NCBI GenBank assembly: GCA_947460875.1
Contig: CANHGR010000004.1
Location: 1-64,000 of the forward strand
DNA: 64,000 nt
Reading direction: 5' to 3'
From: Sphingobacteriaceae bacterium
GTDB lineage: Bacteria > Bacteroidota > Bacteroidia > Sphingobacteriales > Sphingobacteriaceae
Position numbers and translations under genes: made by a program. Shown piece by piece: positions 35,653 through 45,275 of this stretch. Numbering within the stretch: the first letter of the stretch is position 1; each line of letters starts with the position of its first letter. A model generated the notes under the pieces. That model was not told the DNA's origin, searched no databases, and worked only from the letters and a program-made list of their open reading frames with translations.

Positions 35653-37389
35653 ATGCAAGATCTCGAAACGTCTGTTTTAGATAAAATTAACAAATGGCTT
35701 AGCGGGAGCTATGATAACGACACCAAAAATGAAATACAGCGGCTACTCGATTCGAATAATACGGCCGAATTAACCGATGCATTCTACAGGGATCTGGAGT
35801 TTGGGACAGGTGGGCTTAGAGGCACAATGGGGGCCGGCTCAAACAGGATCAATAAATACACCATCGGTGCCACTACTCAAGGTTTGAGCAATTATCTAAA
35901 AAAGGCCTATCCTAACCAAAAAATAAGTGTAGCCATTTCATATGACAGTCGTAATAATTCATCATATTTTGCTAGAATAACAGCAGAAGTATTTTCAGCA
36001 AATGGTATTTATGTATACTATTTCAACGAGCTGCGCCCCACACCTGAACTTTCTTTTGCAATGAGACATTTGGGTTGTCAAAGCGGGGTAATGATAACGG
36101 CATCACACAATCCTAAAGAATATAATGGCTATAAAGCTTACGGGCCAGATGGCGGTCAGTTTGTTGCGCCGGAGGATGAGAAGGTATTAGCAGAAGTGGC
36201 AAAAATTATAAATATCGACGAGGTAAATTTCGCTGCTAAAGAAGAAAACATTGAGTTAATTGGCGAGGAAATCGACGAGCTATATCTAGAAAAAATAGTA
36301 AGAATGTCTCTTTCTCGCGAGGCAATAAAAAGGCAAAAAGATTTAAAGATCGTGTACTCTCCGATCCATGGAACAGGAATTACCTTAGTTCCTGCCGCGC
36401 TGGAACGATTTGGCTTTAGCAATATCTTTTTGGTAGACGAACAGATTAAGCCAGATGGCAATTTCCCAACAGTTGTTTACCCTAACCCTGAAGAAAAAGA
36501 GGCCTTGATCCTAGCTTTGAAAAAAGCGTCAGAAATTGATGCTGATCTCGTCTTAGCTACTGACCCAGATGCAGACCGAGTCGGTATCGCTATCAAGAAC
36601 AATGCGGGAGAATTTATTTTGCTGAATGGCAATCAAACAGGCAGTTTACTGATTAATTATATGCTAACGGCTTGGGAAAAAGCTGGCAAACTGACCGGCA
36701 AAGAATATATCGTGAAGACAATTGTTACATCATATATCATCGATGAAATTGCAAAATCAAAAAATGTAACCTGTTATAATACCCTGACCGGCTTTAAATA
36801 TATTGGAGAAATCATGACCGAATTAGAAGGTAAGAATACCTTCATTGTTGGAGGTGAAGAAAGTTATGGGTATCTAGTTGGGGAACTAGTGAGAGACAAA
36901 GATGCCATTATCTCGAGTGCATTCATCGCTGAGATGACCGCCTTTTACAAAGATCAGGGCAGCAGCTTATACAATGCTTTATTGGATATGTACGTAACCT
37001 ATGGCCTTTATAAAGAAAAACTTGTATCGATCACCAAAAAAGGCCAACGCGGCGCAGAAGAGATTAAGTCGATGATGGAAAAATTTAGGACTAAGCCCCC
37101 TGAAAGCCTGGGTGGTTCAAGGGTCTCGACTCTAAAAGACTATGCGAAAAGAAAAGAAACAGATCTTCTTACTAAAAACTTTAAAGCAATTGAACTTCCC
37201 AAATCAGACGTTCTGCAATTTATTACTGAAGATGGAAGCATGATCTCGGCCAGGCCATCGGGAACCGAGCCGAAGATTAAATTTTATTGCAGCGTAAAAG
37301 GACATTTAAATAACCGAGAAGCGTATCAGCAGGTTGAAAAAGAACTCGAAGATAAGATCTCGCGAATTATGAATGATCTAAACCCATAG
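35653..37389 (+). CDS. Phosphoglucomutase/phosphomannomutase family protein
   Basis: 578 residues from ATG 35653 (an in-frame extension to 35614 adds no conserved sequence). Four alpha-D-phosphohexomutase domains are visible by motif: the phosphoserine loop ITASHNPKEYNGYK (~153-166, Ser ~156), the Mg loop DPDADRVG (~313-320), the sugar-binding loop GGEESYGY (~405-412) and the phosphate-binding loop RPSGTEPKIKFY (~535-546). Interconverts hexose 1- and 6-phosphates. The length and start resemble the long PgcA-type phosphoglucomutases common in Bacteroidota. Cytoplasmic, single-gene unit. Confidence 0.93.
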   Translation: MQDLETSVLDKINKWLSGSYDNDTKNEIQRLLDSNNTAELTDAFYRDLEFGTGGLRGTMGAGSNRINKYTIGATTQGLSNYLKKAYPNQKISVAISYDSRNNSSYFARITAEVFSANGIYVYYFNELRPTPELSFAMRHLGCQSGVMITASHNPKEYNGYKAYGPDGGQFVAPEDEKVLAEVAKIINIDEVNFAAKEENIELIGEEIDELYLEKIVRMSLSREAIKRQKDLKIVYSPIHGTGITLVPAALERFGFSNIFLVDEQIKPDGNFPTVVYPNPEEKEALILALKKASEIDADLVLATDPDADRVGIAIKNNAGEFILLNGNQTGSLLINYMLTAWEKAGKLTGKEYIVKTIVTSYIIDEIAKSKNVTCYNTLTGFKYIGEIMTELEGKNTFIVGGEESYGYLVGELVRDKDAIISSAFIAEMTAFYKDQGSSLYNALLDMYVTYGLYKEKLVSITKKGQRGAEEIKSMMEKFRTKPPESLGGSRVSTLKDYAKRKETDLLTKNFKAIELPKSDVLQFITEDGSMISARPSGTEPKIKFYCSVKGHLNNREAYQQVEKELEDKISRIMNDLNP

Positions 37390-37618
37390 AAGCCTTACAA
37401 CTCTTAGCTCGTTTCGTAAAAGCCAAATAATTAAACCATATGAGAATTACATTTTATATTGTATAACGTAACCGGTGGGTTGAAAATCGCAAACAATGAC
37501 GTTTAAATCTGATTTCGTCCAAATCCACTGTTTATTAATTATATACTTCAACTTTTAGCATAAATTAAGCTACTTCTTTGTTGAATGTTATCTATCTTTA
37601 ACATTCAAATTTGCAGCT

Positions 37619-38911
37619 ATGATGTTAAAATGGCGTCTAACTTTTTTCCTGATATTCGTTTCAGTTATCGGTCGAGCGATGTCTATCTATATTCCGATGG
37701 ATGGAGAGCAGAAAAATCACCTCAAATCTTATGGGATAGCATTTTTTGCCTTGCAAAAAGGACTAGAAGTTGATTGGTTGCTAAACTACAGAGGCGGTAG
37801 TTTTTTAATAAAGTATTCCTTGGCAATTGAAACAGAATGCAAAATCAGGGGTATTTCTTATAAAAACATAACTGACGGAGAAGTGAATAGTATCCTAACA
37901 GCGATTTCTGTTGCTGATGTGAATATGGATATGGTTAAATTAGAAAAAGCTCCGAAAATCGCCGTTTATTCTCCAAGAAAAAATTCATCCACAGAAGAAA
38001 GTGATGCGGTTATTACCGTACTTGATTATGCTGAGATTCCTTATGAGCTTGTTTACGATGAAGAAGTTTTAAAAGGTGATATGCCGAAATACGATTGGCT
38101 ACATGTACACCATGAGGATTTTACCGGTCAGTTTAGCCGTAATCGAGGCGGAGGGAGAGGAAATTCATTGGAAGAAATGCATATGCAGGAAGATATGGCC
38201 AGAAGACTTGGCTACAAAAAGGTATCCCAGATGAAACTTGGTGTAGCTAAAAAAATTCGAGATTTTGTTTCCGGCGGGGGGTTCATGTTTGCAATGTGCT
38301 CAGGCGCTGATACCTTTGAAATTGCACTTGCTGCTGAAGGAGTTGATATTGCTGATGCGTTCTATGATGGCGATTCGATGGATCCAAATGCAAATTCCAA
38401 ACTTAATTTCGGTAACACATTTGCATTTCAAAATTTCATCGTTGAGACAAATCCTGGCATATCTGAATTTTCTGACATCGATGCACAAGGCCCTCGAGAC
38501 GGGGCAAATAATTTCTTTACCTTGTTTTCCTTTTCCGCAAAATGGGATGTCGTTCCAACGATGTTAGTGCAAAACCATGATAACGTGATCAGAGGCTTTA
38601 ACGGCTTAACGACTTCGTTTAGAAAGAGCCTAATCAAACCCAATGTGCTGGTAATGGGCGAAAACAAAGCAGAAGGGCAAGCAAGATACATTCATGGCGA
38701 GTTCGGAAACGGACAATGGACCTTTTATGGTGGCCATGACCCTGAACGTAATGGTGGCGGTGGTGGAGGATTTGGAGGCGGTGGATTTGGGTTTGGCGGT
38801 GGCGGCGGCAGACAGACAGATCTCGACCTCTATCCAAATTCTCCAGGCTATAGATTGATATTAAACAATGTATTATTTCCAGCGGCTAAAAAGAAAAAGC
38901 AAAAAACCTAG
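37619..38911 (+). CDS. Secreted protein, Bacteroidota 'asparagine synthetase B'-type family, function unknown
   Basis: 430 residues with a signal peptide (~1-22). The start YIPMDGEQKNHLKSYG (~25-40) and LLNYRGGSFL (~55-64) are typical of a Bacteroidota family often labelled asparagine synthetase B in databases, but neither the N-terminal Cys of a class-II amidotransferase nor the SGGxDS ATP-pyrophosphatase motif of AsnB is present. A middle segment (DWLHVHHEDF, then GGGFMFAMCSGADTFEIAL) resembles a class-I amidotransferase or ThuA-like fold with a Cys in a nucleophile-elbow-like turn. A Gly/Phe-rich loop (~379-402) interrupts the C-terminal part. Function unknown. Confidence 0.7.
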   Translation: MMLKWRLTFFLIFVSVIGRAMSIYIPMDGEQKNHLKSYGIAFFALQKGLEVDWLLNYRGGSFLIKYSLAIETECKIRGISYKNITDGEVNSILTAISVADVNMDMVKLEKAPKIAVYSPRKNSSTEESDAVITVLDYAEIPYELVYDEEVLKGDMPKYDWLHVHHEDFTGQFSRNRGGGRGNSLEEMHMQEDMARRLGYKKVSQMKLGVAKKIRDFVSGGGFMFAMCSGADTFEIALAAEGVDIADAFYDGDSMDPNANSKLNFGNTFAFQNFIVETNPGISEFSDIDAQGPRDGANNFFTLFSFSAKWDVVPTMLVQNHDNVIRGFNGLTTSFRKSLIKPNVLVMGENKAEGQARYIHGEFGNGQWTFYGGHDPERNGGGGGGFGGGGFGFGGGGGRQTDLDLYPNSPGYRLILNNVLFPAAKKKKQKT

Positions 38912-39112
38912 TTTACTAATCAGTTAAATCATCCATCAGGGTAGATTTTAGGCTAAATTATGTTAGAAGATATTCGTTTTTTAGAGATCTGGATCAAAGC
39001 ATTTAATCTTTATACAAAAAATTATAGATGGCCTTTTAATAGTAAATTACTAACCGAAACAACCTAACATAGGTCGGGAAATACTTCTCAATCATTGACA
39101 TAAAAAACAGAA

Positions 39113-40171
39113 ATGAAATTTAAACTAGTTACTCTTTTATTTATTTTATCGACATCATCATTATTTGCCCAGCTGAATAAAGAAAAAGCTCGGACAAATT
39201 CCTCTGAGGCAACTAGGCTTCTTGAAAACGGCCAATCTGAACAGTCGGTTGCTCTTCTTGAAGAAGCAATCAAACTTGATCCTGAGAACAAATCATATAC
39301 CTATCAATTAGGAAACGTCTATTATTTAGCTAAAAAATATACAGAAGCAATAACGATATTATCCGCAGCTGGTAGCCGAAATGGCAGCTCTGAACAGATA
39401 TTTATGTTATTGGCAAATAGTTATTTAAAGTCCGGTCAAAAAGAAAAGGCTGTCGCAGCACTTGAAGCCGGAATCAAGAAATTCCCCCATTCGGGGAAGC
39501 TTTATTTTGAAATGGGAGAATTATATTCTTCGGAAAACAATCCATCGAGGGCAATATTCTATTACGAAAACGCAGTAGAAATAGAGCCTGAATCTCCTAC
39601 TAACTATTATGCTCTCGCTAAAATATTTCTGCGCTCGGATGAGGAAGTCTGGGGAATGATCTATGGAGAGATCTTTATCAATCTTGAAAGAAACAGCCCA
39701 AAAACAGAAGAAATAAGCAAAATGCTTTTCGATACTTATAAAAGCGAAATAAAGTTCCTATCAGACAACTCGTTTTCTTTGAGTTTCAGTAAAAAAGCGG
39801 TTAGCGACACAAAAATATTTGAGGTTCCTTTCGGGATCGGGGTTTATGAGCCTCTTTTGATGGAAGCAGCCTTAAAAGAAACTTCCATCGACCTAGCTTC
39901 TCTAGACAGGATAAGAACCACCTTCAATAAAAGTTATTTTTCTAGCAGAAAAGACAAAATATATCCAAACGTATTATTTTCTTACCAATCTAAAATTCGA
40001 TTGGCCGGCCACATGGAGGCCTATAATTACTGGTTACTCAAAAATGCCGATGATGCCGGATTCAGCGAATGGAGAGATTCAAACAAAGAAAAATGGTCGC
40101 GTTTCTCTCAATGGTTTGATCAAAACAAACTAAAAATTGAAGACAAAGACAAATTCTTTCGGGCAGATTAG
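39113..40171 (+). CDS. Secreted tetratricopeptide-repeat protein
   Basis: 352 residues with a signal peptide ending SLFAQ. About four to five TPR units between ~28 and ~180 (for example LLEEAIKLDPENKSYTYQLG and AIFYYENAVEIEPESPTNYY) form a superhelix for protein contacts. The C-terminal half is not a recognised domain. Probably periplasmic. Alone between the 'AsnB-type' gene and the permease; the 299-base gap after it holds nothing recognisable. Confidence 0.82.
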   Translation: MKFKLVTLLFILSTSSLFAQLNKEKARTNSSEATRLLENGQSEQSVALLEEAIKLDPENKSYTYQLGNVYYLAKKYTEAITILSAAGSRNGSSEQIFMLLANSYLKSGQKEKAVAALEAGIKKFPHSGKLYFEMGELYSSENNPSRAIFYYENAVEIEPESPTNYYALAKIFLRSDEEVWGMIYGEIFINLERNSPKTEEISKMLFDTYKSEIKFLSDNSFSLSFSKKAVSDTKIFEVPFGIGVYEPLLMEAALKETSIDLASLDRIRTTFNKSYFSSRKDKIYPNVLFSYQSKIRLAGHMEAYNYWLLKNADDAGFSEWRDSNKEKWSRFSQWFDQNKLKIEDKDKFFRAD

Positions 40172-40470
40172 TTGCGAGGGATGAATCTGTAAGACTTAAC
40201 TCGTATTTTTTTTTGTTATTTAAGAAATACACCTGCAAGGCCTGAAAATTATACAAAAATAAAAGCTACTTGAGATAGTTCGGACAAAAAAATCAAGCAG
40301 TTGTAAATTTCCGGGGCAATAAAATAGAGTTAACAAGAAATTTAGATTTATTGTCTAAATAATTGAATCAATTTTTAGAAGCCATGGCGATGATTTGCAA
40401 AATGAATTAATTTTTTGTTAGGTTTGAGAGTAATAAATAATAATCATCGTATAATACCCTGCTTATTGAC

Positions 40471-41952
40471 ATGAAATATGTAAAATCGTTAGACGTTCTT
40501 CTAAAAGACGCAGCTGATTCTGAAAAAGGATTAAAACGGACCTTGGGTGCTTGGAGTTTGGTAGCACTGGGCATTGGAGCCATAATTGGAGCCGGGCTCT
40601 TTGTGCGTACTGCGGCGGCCTCTGCTGAACATGCCGGACCGGCGGTTACCATATCATTTATTGTTGCAGCCGTTGGATGTGCCTTTGCGGGTTTATGTTA
40701 TGCAGAATTTGCATCAATGATTCCTATCGCCGGATCAGCATATACCTACTCATACGCTACCATGGGCGAAAGAATAGCCTGGGTAATAGGGTGGGATTTG
40801 GTGCTTGAATATGCGCTTGGCGCAGCAACTGTTTCTATCGCATGGAGCGAATACCTTAATAATTTGCTTGGAGGAGCAATACCATATCAGTGGAGCCACT
40901 CTCCATTTGAAACCTCGGCAGACGGGGTTTCGGGCATCATGAACTTACCTGCATTATTGATTTTATTAATATTAACCCTTGTATTGATCAAAGGAATAGG
41001 CGAGTCTGCCGTGTTAAATACAATTATCGTGTTTGTCAAGGTTGCCATTGTGTTAGTCTTTATCTACTTAGGATGGGGATATATCAAACCGGAAAATCAC
41101 GTTCCATACATCATTCCAGCGGGAACTCCAGGACATGAAGGATTTTTTGACTTCGGCTGGGGTGGTATTCTAGCCGGTTCCGGGGTTGTATTTTTTGCCT
41201 TTATTGGCTTTGACGCAGTGTCTACCGCTGCACAGGAAGCAAAAAATCCGAAGCGTGATATGCCTATCGGGATTCTGGTTTCACTATTAATATGTACTGT
41301 CTTATATATTCTTTTCGCTCACGTTTTGACCGGCATTGCCAACTATACGGAGTTTAATACCGCTGGCAAAGAAGCTTCAGTAGCCTATGCAATTGAAACG
41401 CATATGCTTGAATATACCTGGCTGGCACCATTGATCAGTATTGCAATTTTAGCAGGATTTTCTTCTGTAATCCTCGTGATGCTGATGGGTCAATCACGCG
41501 TGTTTTACAGTATGTCTAAAGACGGCTTGGTACCACCGGTATTTTCCGTCCTTCATCCTAAATATAAAACTCCATATAAATCAAACTGGCTGTTTCTTGC
41601 TTTTGTTGGAGCATTTGCAGCTTTTGTACCTGGACACGTTGCCGGCGATATGACCAGCATTGGTACGCTATTTGCGTTTGTGTTGGTGTGTGCCGGTATT
41701 ATAGTGATGCGTAAAAGCAATCCCGATCTTCCAAGGCCATTCAAAACCCCATTAGTACCTTTGGTTCCGATTTTAGGAATCATAACTTGCGGTGCAATGA
41801 TTATGGGCTTAGGCTGGGAAAACTGGGGCAGGTTACTAGGTTGGCTATCAATCGGGTTCGTTATTTACTATGGTTACAGTGTAAAACATTCGCATGTAAG
41901 GCATCGTCAGGCAGAAGTACCTAAAGATCCTCCGAGTCCGACGTTCGAATAA
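40471..41952 (+). CDS. APC-superfamily amino acid permease
   Basis: 493 residues with about 12 to 13 transmembrane helices. The unwound helix 1 motif GIGAIIGAGLFV (~35-46) and the PIAGSAYTYSYATMGE block (~89-104), with FFAFIGFDAVSTAAQEAKNP (shown in part, ~245-265), identify the cationic-amino-acid-transporter-like branch. Likely a proton-coupled amino-acid importer or exchanger in the inner membrane. 40 bases before marC on the same strand, so possibly co-transcribed. Substrate unknown. Confidence 0.9.
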   Translation: MKYVKSLDVLLKDAADSEKGLKRTLGAWSLVALGIGAIIGAGLFVRTAAASAEHAGPAVTISFIVAAVGCAFAGLCYAEFASMIPIAGSAYTYSYATMGERIAWVIGWDLVLEYALGAATVSIAWSEYLNNLLGGAIPYQWSHSPFETSADGVSGIMNLPALLILLILTLVLIKGIGESAVLNTIIVFVKVAIVLVFIYLGWGYIKPENHVPYIIPAGTPGHEGFFDFGWGGILAGSGVVFFAFIGFDAVSTAAQEAKNPKRDMPIGILVSLLICTVLYILFAHVLTGIANYTEFNTAGKEASVAYAIETHMLEYTWLAPLISIAILAGFSSVILVMLMGQSRVFYSMSKDGLVPPVFSVLHPKYKTPYKSNWLFLAFVGAFAAFVPGHVAGDMTSIGTLFAFVLVCAGIIVMRKSNPDLPRPFKTPLVPLVPILGIITCGAMIMGLGWENWGRLLGWLSIGFVIYYGYSVKHSHVRHRQAEVPKDPPSPTFE

Positions 41953-41992
41953 GCTTGCCTTTGGCAGGATTAACCTAGTATAGTAGGACATT

Positions 41993-42559
41993 ATGTTTGA
42001 TCTTAGGGAAATAGCTTCTGTTACGATGATTCTTTTCGCGATCATCGATATTCTCGGCGCGGTTCCAGTGATCATACAGTTACGCCAAAAATCGGGACGT
42101 ATAGAATCAGAAAAAGCAGCGATTGCTGTCCTAATCTTGATGATTGTGTTCCTTTTTGTAGGCGAAGAACTATTAGCTTTAATCAATCTAGACGTTTCTT
42201 CTTTCGCGATTGCAGGTTCCTTTGTGATTTTTGTTATTGCCATGGAAATGATTTTAGGCATTAAAGTTTTCAAGGAAGAAGATATAGAATCATCGGTATC
42301 TATCGTTCCGCTTGCATTCCCTCTTATCGCGGGGGCAGGCACGATGACTACGCTCTTATCGCTCAAATCACAGTATGCAACCCCTAATATCATCTTAGCA
42401 ATCATCATCAACACCGTATTTGTTTATATTGTTCTGAAAAACACCTATCACCTGGAAAAGCTACTGGGCACGAATGGCCTGAATATTTTAAGAAAGACCT
42501 TTGGGATCATCTTGCTGGCTATTGCAGTGAAGTTATTTAGGAGTAATACGGGGTTGTAG
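41993..42559 (+). CDS. MarC family integral membrane protein
   Basis: 188 residues, about six transmembrane helices. Family signatures are IDILGAVPVIIQL (~18-30) and PLAFPLIAGAGTMTTLLSL (shown, ~104-122). MarC/UPF0056 proteins sit in the inner membrane; the role is not established, and early links to multidrug resistance were not confirmed. Follows the amino-acid permease by 40 bases. Convergent with the RNA methyltransferase, with a short repeat-bearing gap between them. Confidence 0.9.
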   Translation: MFDLREIASVTMILFAIIDILGAVPVIIQLRQKSGRIESEKAAIAVLILMIVFLFVGEELLALINLDVSSFAIAGSFVIFVIAMEMILGIKVFKEEDIESSVSIVPLAFPLIAGAGTMTTLLSLKSQYATPNIILAIIINTVFVYIVLKNTYHLEKLLGTNGLNILRKTFGIILLAIAVKLFRSNTGL

Positions 42560-42574
42560 GTGCGCTGCGAGCGA

Positions 42575-42602
42575 TATGAGTATTGAGATGTGAGTATTGA
42601 GA
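42575..42602. repeat. Two-unit 14-base tandem repeat
   Basis: TATGAGTATTGAGA followed directly by TGTGAGTATTGAGA (one mismatch) in the gap between convergent marC and the methyltransferase gene. Such GAGTATTGAGA-type strings look like the short intergenic repeats seen in Sphingobacteriaceae genomes. Function unknown. Confidence 0.65.
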
Positions 42603-42717
42603 CTGGGTAAAAAAAACGCACTTCGAGATTATTAATTGAAATTAGACATTAGGCAGGTATGCACCCAGTATCCCCTCGTTGAAAAAAGCAGGGGGGCAGG
42701 GGGAGGTTAGGAACGAC

Positions 42718-43914
42718 TTAGTTCAGCAACCTCGCCACAAACATCGTATCAGCCTTATGCTCATACCCTTTCAACAGCTCGACGCTTTCTACCTTTAAAC
42801 CAAACTCTTTCACCAAATAGTCAACCATTTCTTCATTTTCCTCTTTAAACACAGAGCAAGTAATGTAGACCAATGGCATTCCGGGTTTTAGGTATTTTAC
42901 AACGTTCTTTACAATAGCGCGCTGCAATAACTGAAATCCTTTGATAGTACTTTCTTCAAACTGACTGATCATCTCAGGTGTTCTGCCCCAGGTGCCCGAA
43001 CCGGTACAAGGCGTATCCAAGATAATGCCATCGAATTGATAATCGTGGATATCCGGATCAGGGTTTTTGGTCAGATCGAGTACCTTCTTCTGGTACTTAA
43101 ATAATCCCGCTTTATGAAGTCGCTCATCCAGGTTATTGAGGACGCTTTCGCGAACATCGGATACTAGGAGCTTAATCTGCGGTTGTAGATGATACAGCAA
43201 GAGCGACTTGCCCCCTGATGCCGCACAGGCGTCCCACCAGTAATCCGATCGCTTCGGACGGTAATAGGATCCGGTAAGTTGAGATGAGAGATCCTGGATC
43301 TCGTAAAGGGCCAAACTATCATCAGGAAAAAGGATGTCTAGCTTCGTCCCGTTAGGTAAGCGAAATGTGTGTAAGGTTTCAAAGCTTTTCTCCTCCGTGT
43401 AAACAATCCTCTCGGCATCCAGTTTTGCCTTTACAAATTGCAGCTTCTCTGGGTATACCCGGATAAAAAGATCTGGCTGAACGAGTATGGATTTTAAAAA
43501 GGCCGTCTTGTCGATTTCTTTGGAGAGACGCTCGTGGAAAGGAAAAATACCCTCGAGGTGAAATGATTGCAATTCTCCGGAGAGCTTCTCCTCCAAACTC
43601 AATCCGATTTTTTCATTCCATTCCGGTTTAAAATGATTTAAGAAGGTCTGCCCGTATGCACCAGTCGGATGGGAATTATTCTCTTGTCCGCATAAAAACA
43701 GCGCAATAAACAATCGCTCCTCTGCCGGAAGGCCTGCGCAAGCGCAGCCAAGGCGGTAATAATTGTACAAGAAAGCACTTGCAACCCTCCTATCGGTTGA
43801 TCCCATCTGCTTGTTCTTCTTGAAATAAGCGGGTAAAAATTTGGCAAGCGGCATGTCCTCCTGGTACTCTTCGAGGATGCCTAGAAAGGTTCGCAATTGC
43901 TGTTCGAATCTCAT
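42718..43914 (-). CDS. RsmB/NOL1/NOP2-family SAM-dependent RNA (cytosine-5) methyltransferase
   Basis: 398 residues. The C-terminal Rossmann methyltransferase domain has the SAM-binding motif WWDACAASGGKSLLL (~224-238) and both active-site Cys motifs, LDTPCTGSGTWGR (~294-306, motif IV) and YITCSVFKEENEE (~350-362, motif VI). The N-terminal helical region is short and NusB-like (VASAFLYNYYRLG). Expected to methylate a cytosine in rRNA or tRNA. Its ATG overlaps the stop of the binding-protein lipoprotein gene (ATGA), so translation is probably coupled. Confidence 0.9.
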   Translation of the reverse strand: MRFEQQLRTFLGILEEYQEDMPLAKFLPAYFKKNKQMGSTDRRVASAFLYNYYRLGCACAGLPAEERLFIALFLCGQENNSHPTGAYGQTFLNHFKPEWNEKIGLSLEEKLSGELQSFHLEGIFPFHERLSKEIDKTAFLKSILVQPDLFIRVYPEKLQFVKAKLDAERIVYTEEKSFETLHTFRLPNGTKLDILFPDDSLALYEIQDLSSQLTGSYYRPKRSDYWWDACAASGGKSLLLYHLQPQIKLLVSDVRESVLNNLDERLHKAGLFKYQKKVLDLTKNPDPDIHDYQFDGIILDTPCTGSGTWGRTPEMISQFEESTIKGFQLLQRAIVKNVVKYLKPGMPLVYITCSVFKEENEEMVDYLVKEFGLKVESVELLKGYEHKADTMFVARLLN

Positions 43915-45152
43915 TCTTCAACAAGCATTTCAAAGCCCTTGTAACGCAGCATCATCAAATAGGCATTAGTATATCCAACAGCAGCGCTATTCTTAAACTG
44001 AAAATTCGTATGCAGACCCTCGTATTTTTCTGTCGGCAGTAGGCGCAGATAATCATTGCCATACTTCGCCAGCAGGCCGCCGAAAAAGTAGCCGGCATCG
44101 AATCCTTTAAATGCATATTCTGATGGTTCCTGCTTGTATGTTCTTTTATATGCAGCGACGAATCGTTTTACCGCAAGAGATTGATAATCGACCAAATAGG
44201 ACGAGGTTATCCTCGTGTTGAGCCCCTGCATTTTCTCTATTTCGAGGTTTGCTAATTTCGTCCAGTTCGGGTGACCGAATAGATCGATTTTATAGCTTTC
44301 GCGAAATTTGTATAAACCGTTAACGCTCAGCAGTACAAAAGGGCGGTCGAACGAAGTAATAAGCACCACATTTACCTTGGTCTTTGAAAGTTTGCTTTCT
44401 ATCCCCACCATATTTGGCACTTCGGTAAAGCTCAGTTTGCTTTCCACAAATGCCTTTCTAATCGGCGCCGCAAAAGTTTCGTCCACGGTCTTCCTGGTAT
44501 TCACTAAAATGAGATTCGTAACTCCGGCACTATAATTAGTTCTGATAAAGTCTGTCAGCTTCGTTGCATGCTGATCTACCGAATTATTCATGCTCAGCAA
44601 TTTAGGATTATTAAACTCGGTCGGCATCGCGGCAGCTAATGGCGAAACTATTACCTTATTCCGTAAATCTGCGGAAGCAGAAAAAGCTTTTATTTCTGCC
44701 GGGTATACCGGACCAATGATCAAATCTGCAGCCTGCACAGCTGCTGAACGTGCCAGCGTGGCAGCATGCGTACCGTTATCGCGACTGTCTAAGACTTCCA
44801 CTTTAAAATCTGTGCCTTTAGCCGCCAATGAATCTAGAGCGAATTGAAAGCCCTGGTAAAAATCAAGCGCCAGCGTTGCGCGGGTAAGATCCTTTTGTTG
44901 TATCGTTTTAGTAGTGATCTTGTCGAGCTGAAAAGGTAATGCTAGGGCAATGTTTGCCACGTATCGCTTTTCAGGAACAGGCTCAGGCTTAGGCCCCGGA
45001 GCTACGACAACGGGAGGACCGGATGGCGGCGGTATTGTTTTAGGGGAACAAGAAGTGAGTAGGGCAATCAGTAATAAAGTCCAGCTCGCTGTACGTTTTA
45101 CGTTGTAAGCTGTACGTTTTACCCGGTGATCTATTAACTCGATTTGCTCCAT
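43911..45152 (-). CDS. Periplasmic binding protein-like lipoprotein (Leu/Ile/Val-binding or LpoA-like fold)
   Basis: 413 residues; lipobox LLTSC (~31-35), then a Pro-rich linker and a two-lobe type-I periplasmic binding domain (IALALPFQLDK, GFQFALDSL, DLIIGPVYPAEIKAFS). No ABC permease or ATPase gene is adjacent, so it may be an LpoA-like cell-wall-synthesis activator or an orphan sensor rather than an importer subunit. Positively charged residues before the signal core come from an in-frame tandem repeat (VKRTAYN then VKRTA). It overlaps the methyltransferase gene by 4 bases and starts 123 bases after guaA. Confidence 0.78.
   Translation of the reverse strand: MEQIELIDHRVKRTAYNVKRTASWTLLLIALLTSCSPKTIPPPSGPPVVVAPGPKPEPVPEKRYVANIALALPFQLDKITTKTIQQKDLTRATLALDFYQGFQFALDSLAAKGTDFKVEVLDSRDNGTHAATLARSAAVQAADLIIGPVYPAEIKAFSASADLRNKVIVSPLAAAMPTEFNNPKLLSMNNSVDQHATKLTDFIRTNYSAGVTNLILVNTRKTVDETFAAPIRKAFVESKLSFTEVPNMVGIESKLSKTKVNVVLITSFDRPFVLLSVNGLYKFRESYKIDLFGHPNWTKLANLEIEKMQGLNTRITSSYLVDYQSLAVKRFVAAYKRTYKQEPSEYAFKGFDAGYFFGGLLAKYGNDYLRLLPTEKYEGLHTNFQFKNSAAVGYTNAYLMMLRYKGFEMLVEE
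45088..45122. repeat. GTAAAACGTACAGC repeat pair inside the lipoprotein start region
   Basis: Two identical 14-base copies of GCTGTACGTTTTAC (45088-45101 and 45109-45122) with a 21-base period. In the minus-strand gene they encode VKRTA twice in frame. Related ACGTA-rich sequence (about 45233-45273) occupies the adjacent gap, so repeat DNA appears to have spread over the gene's 5' end. Confidence 0.7.
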
Positions 45153-45275
45153 ACTGATTTCATTCTCTTAACCCGCCTAGATTGCATTCTCTTTTAGACA
45201 TTTCTCAACCCGACTATCCGACAATATTTCACGTCAGTTTTTTCACGTATCGCGTACAACGTATTACGTACGACG

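Noticed and set aside
37619..38911. Calling this gene asparagine synthetase (asnB)
   Set aside because: Lacks the catalytic Cys at residue 2 and the ATP-pyrophosphatase motif, and carries a signal peptide.
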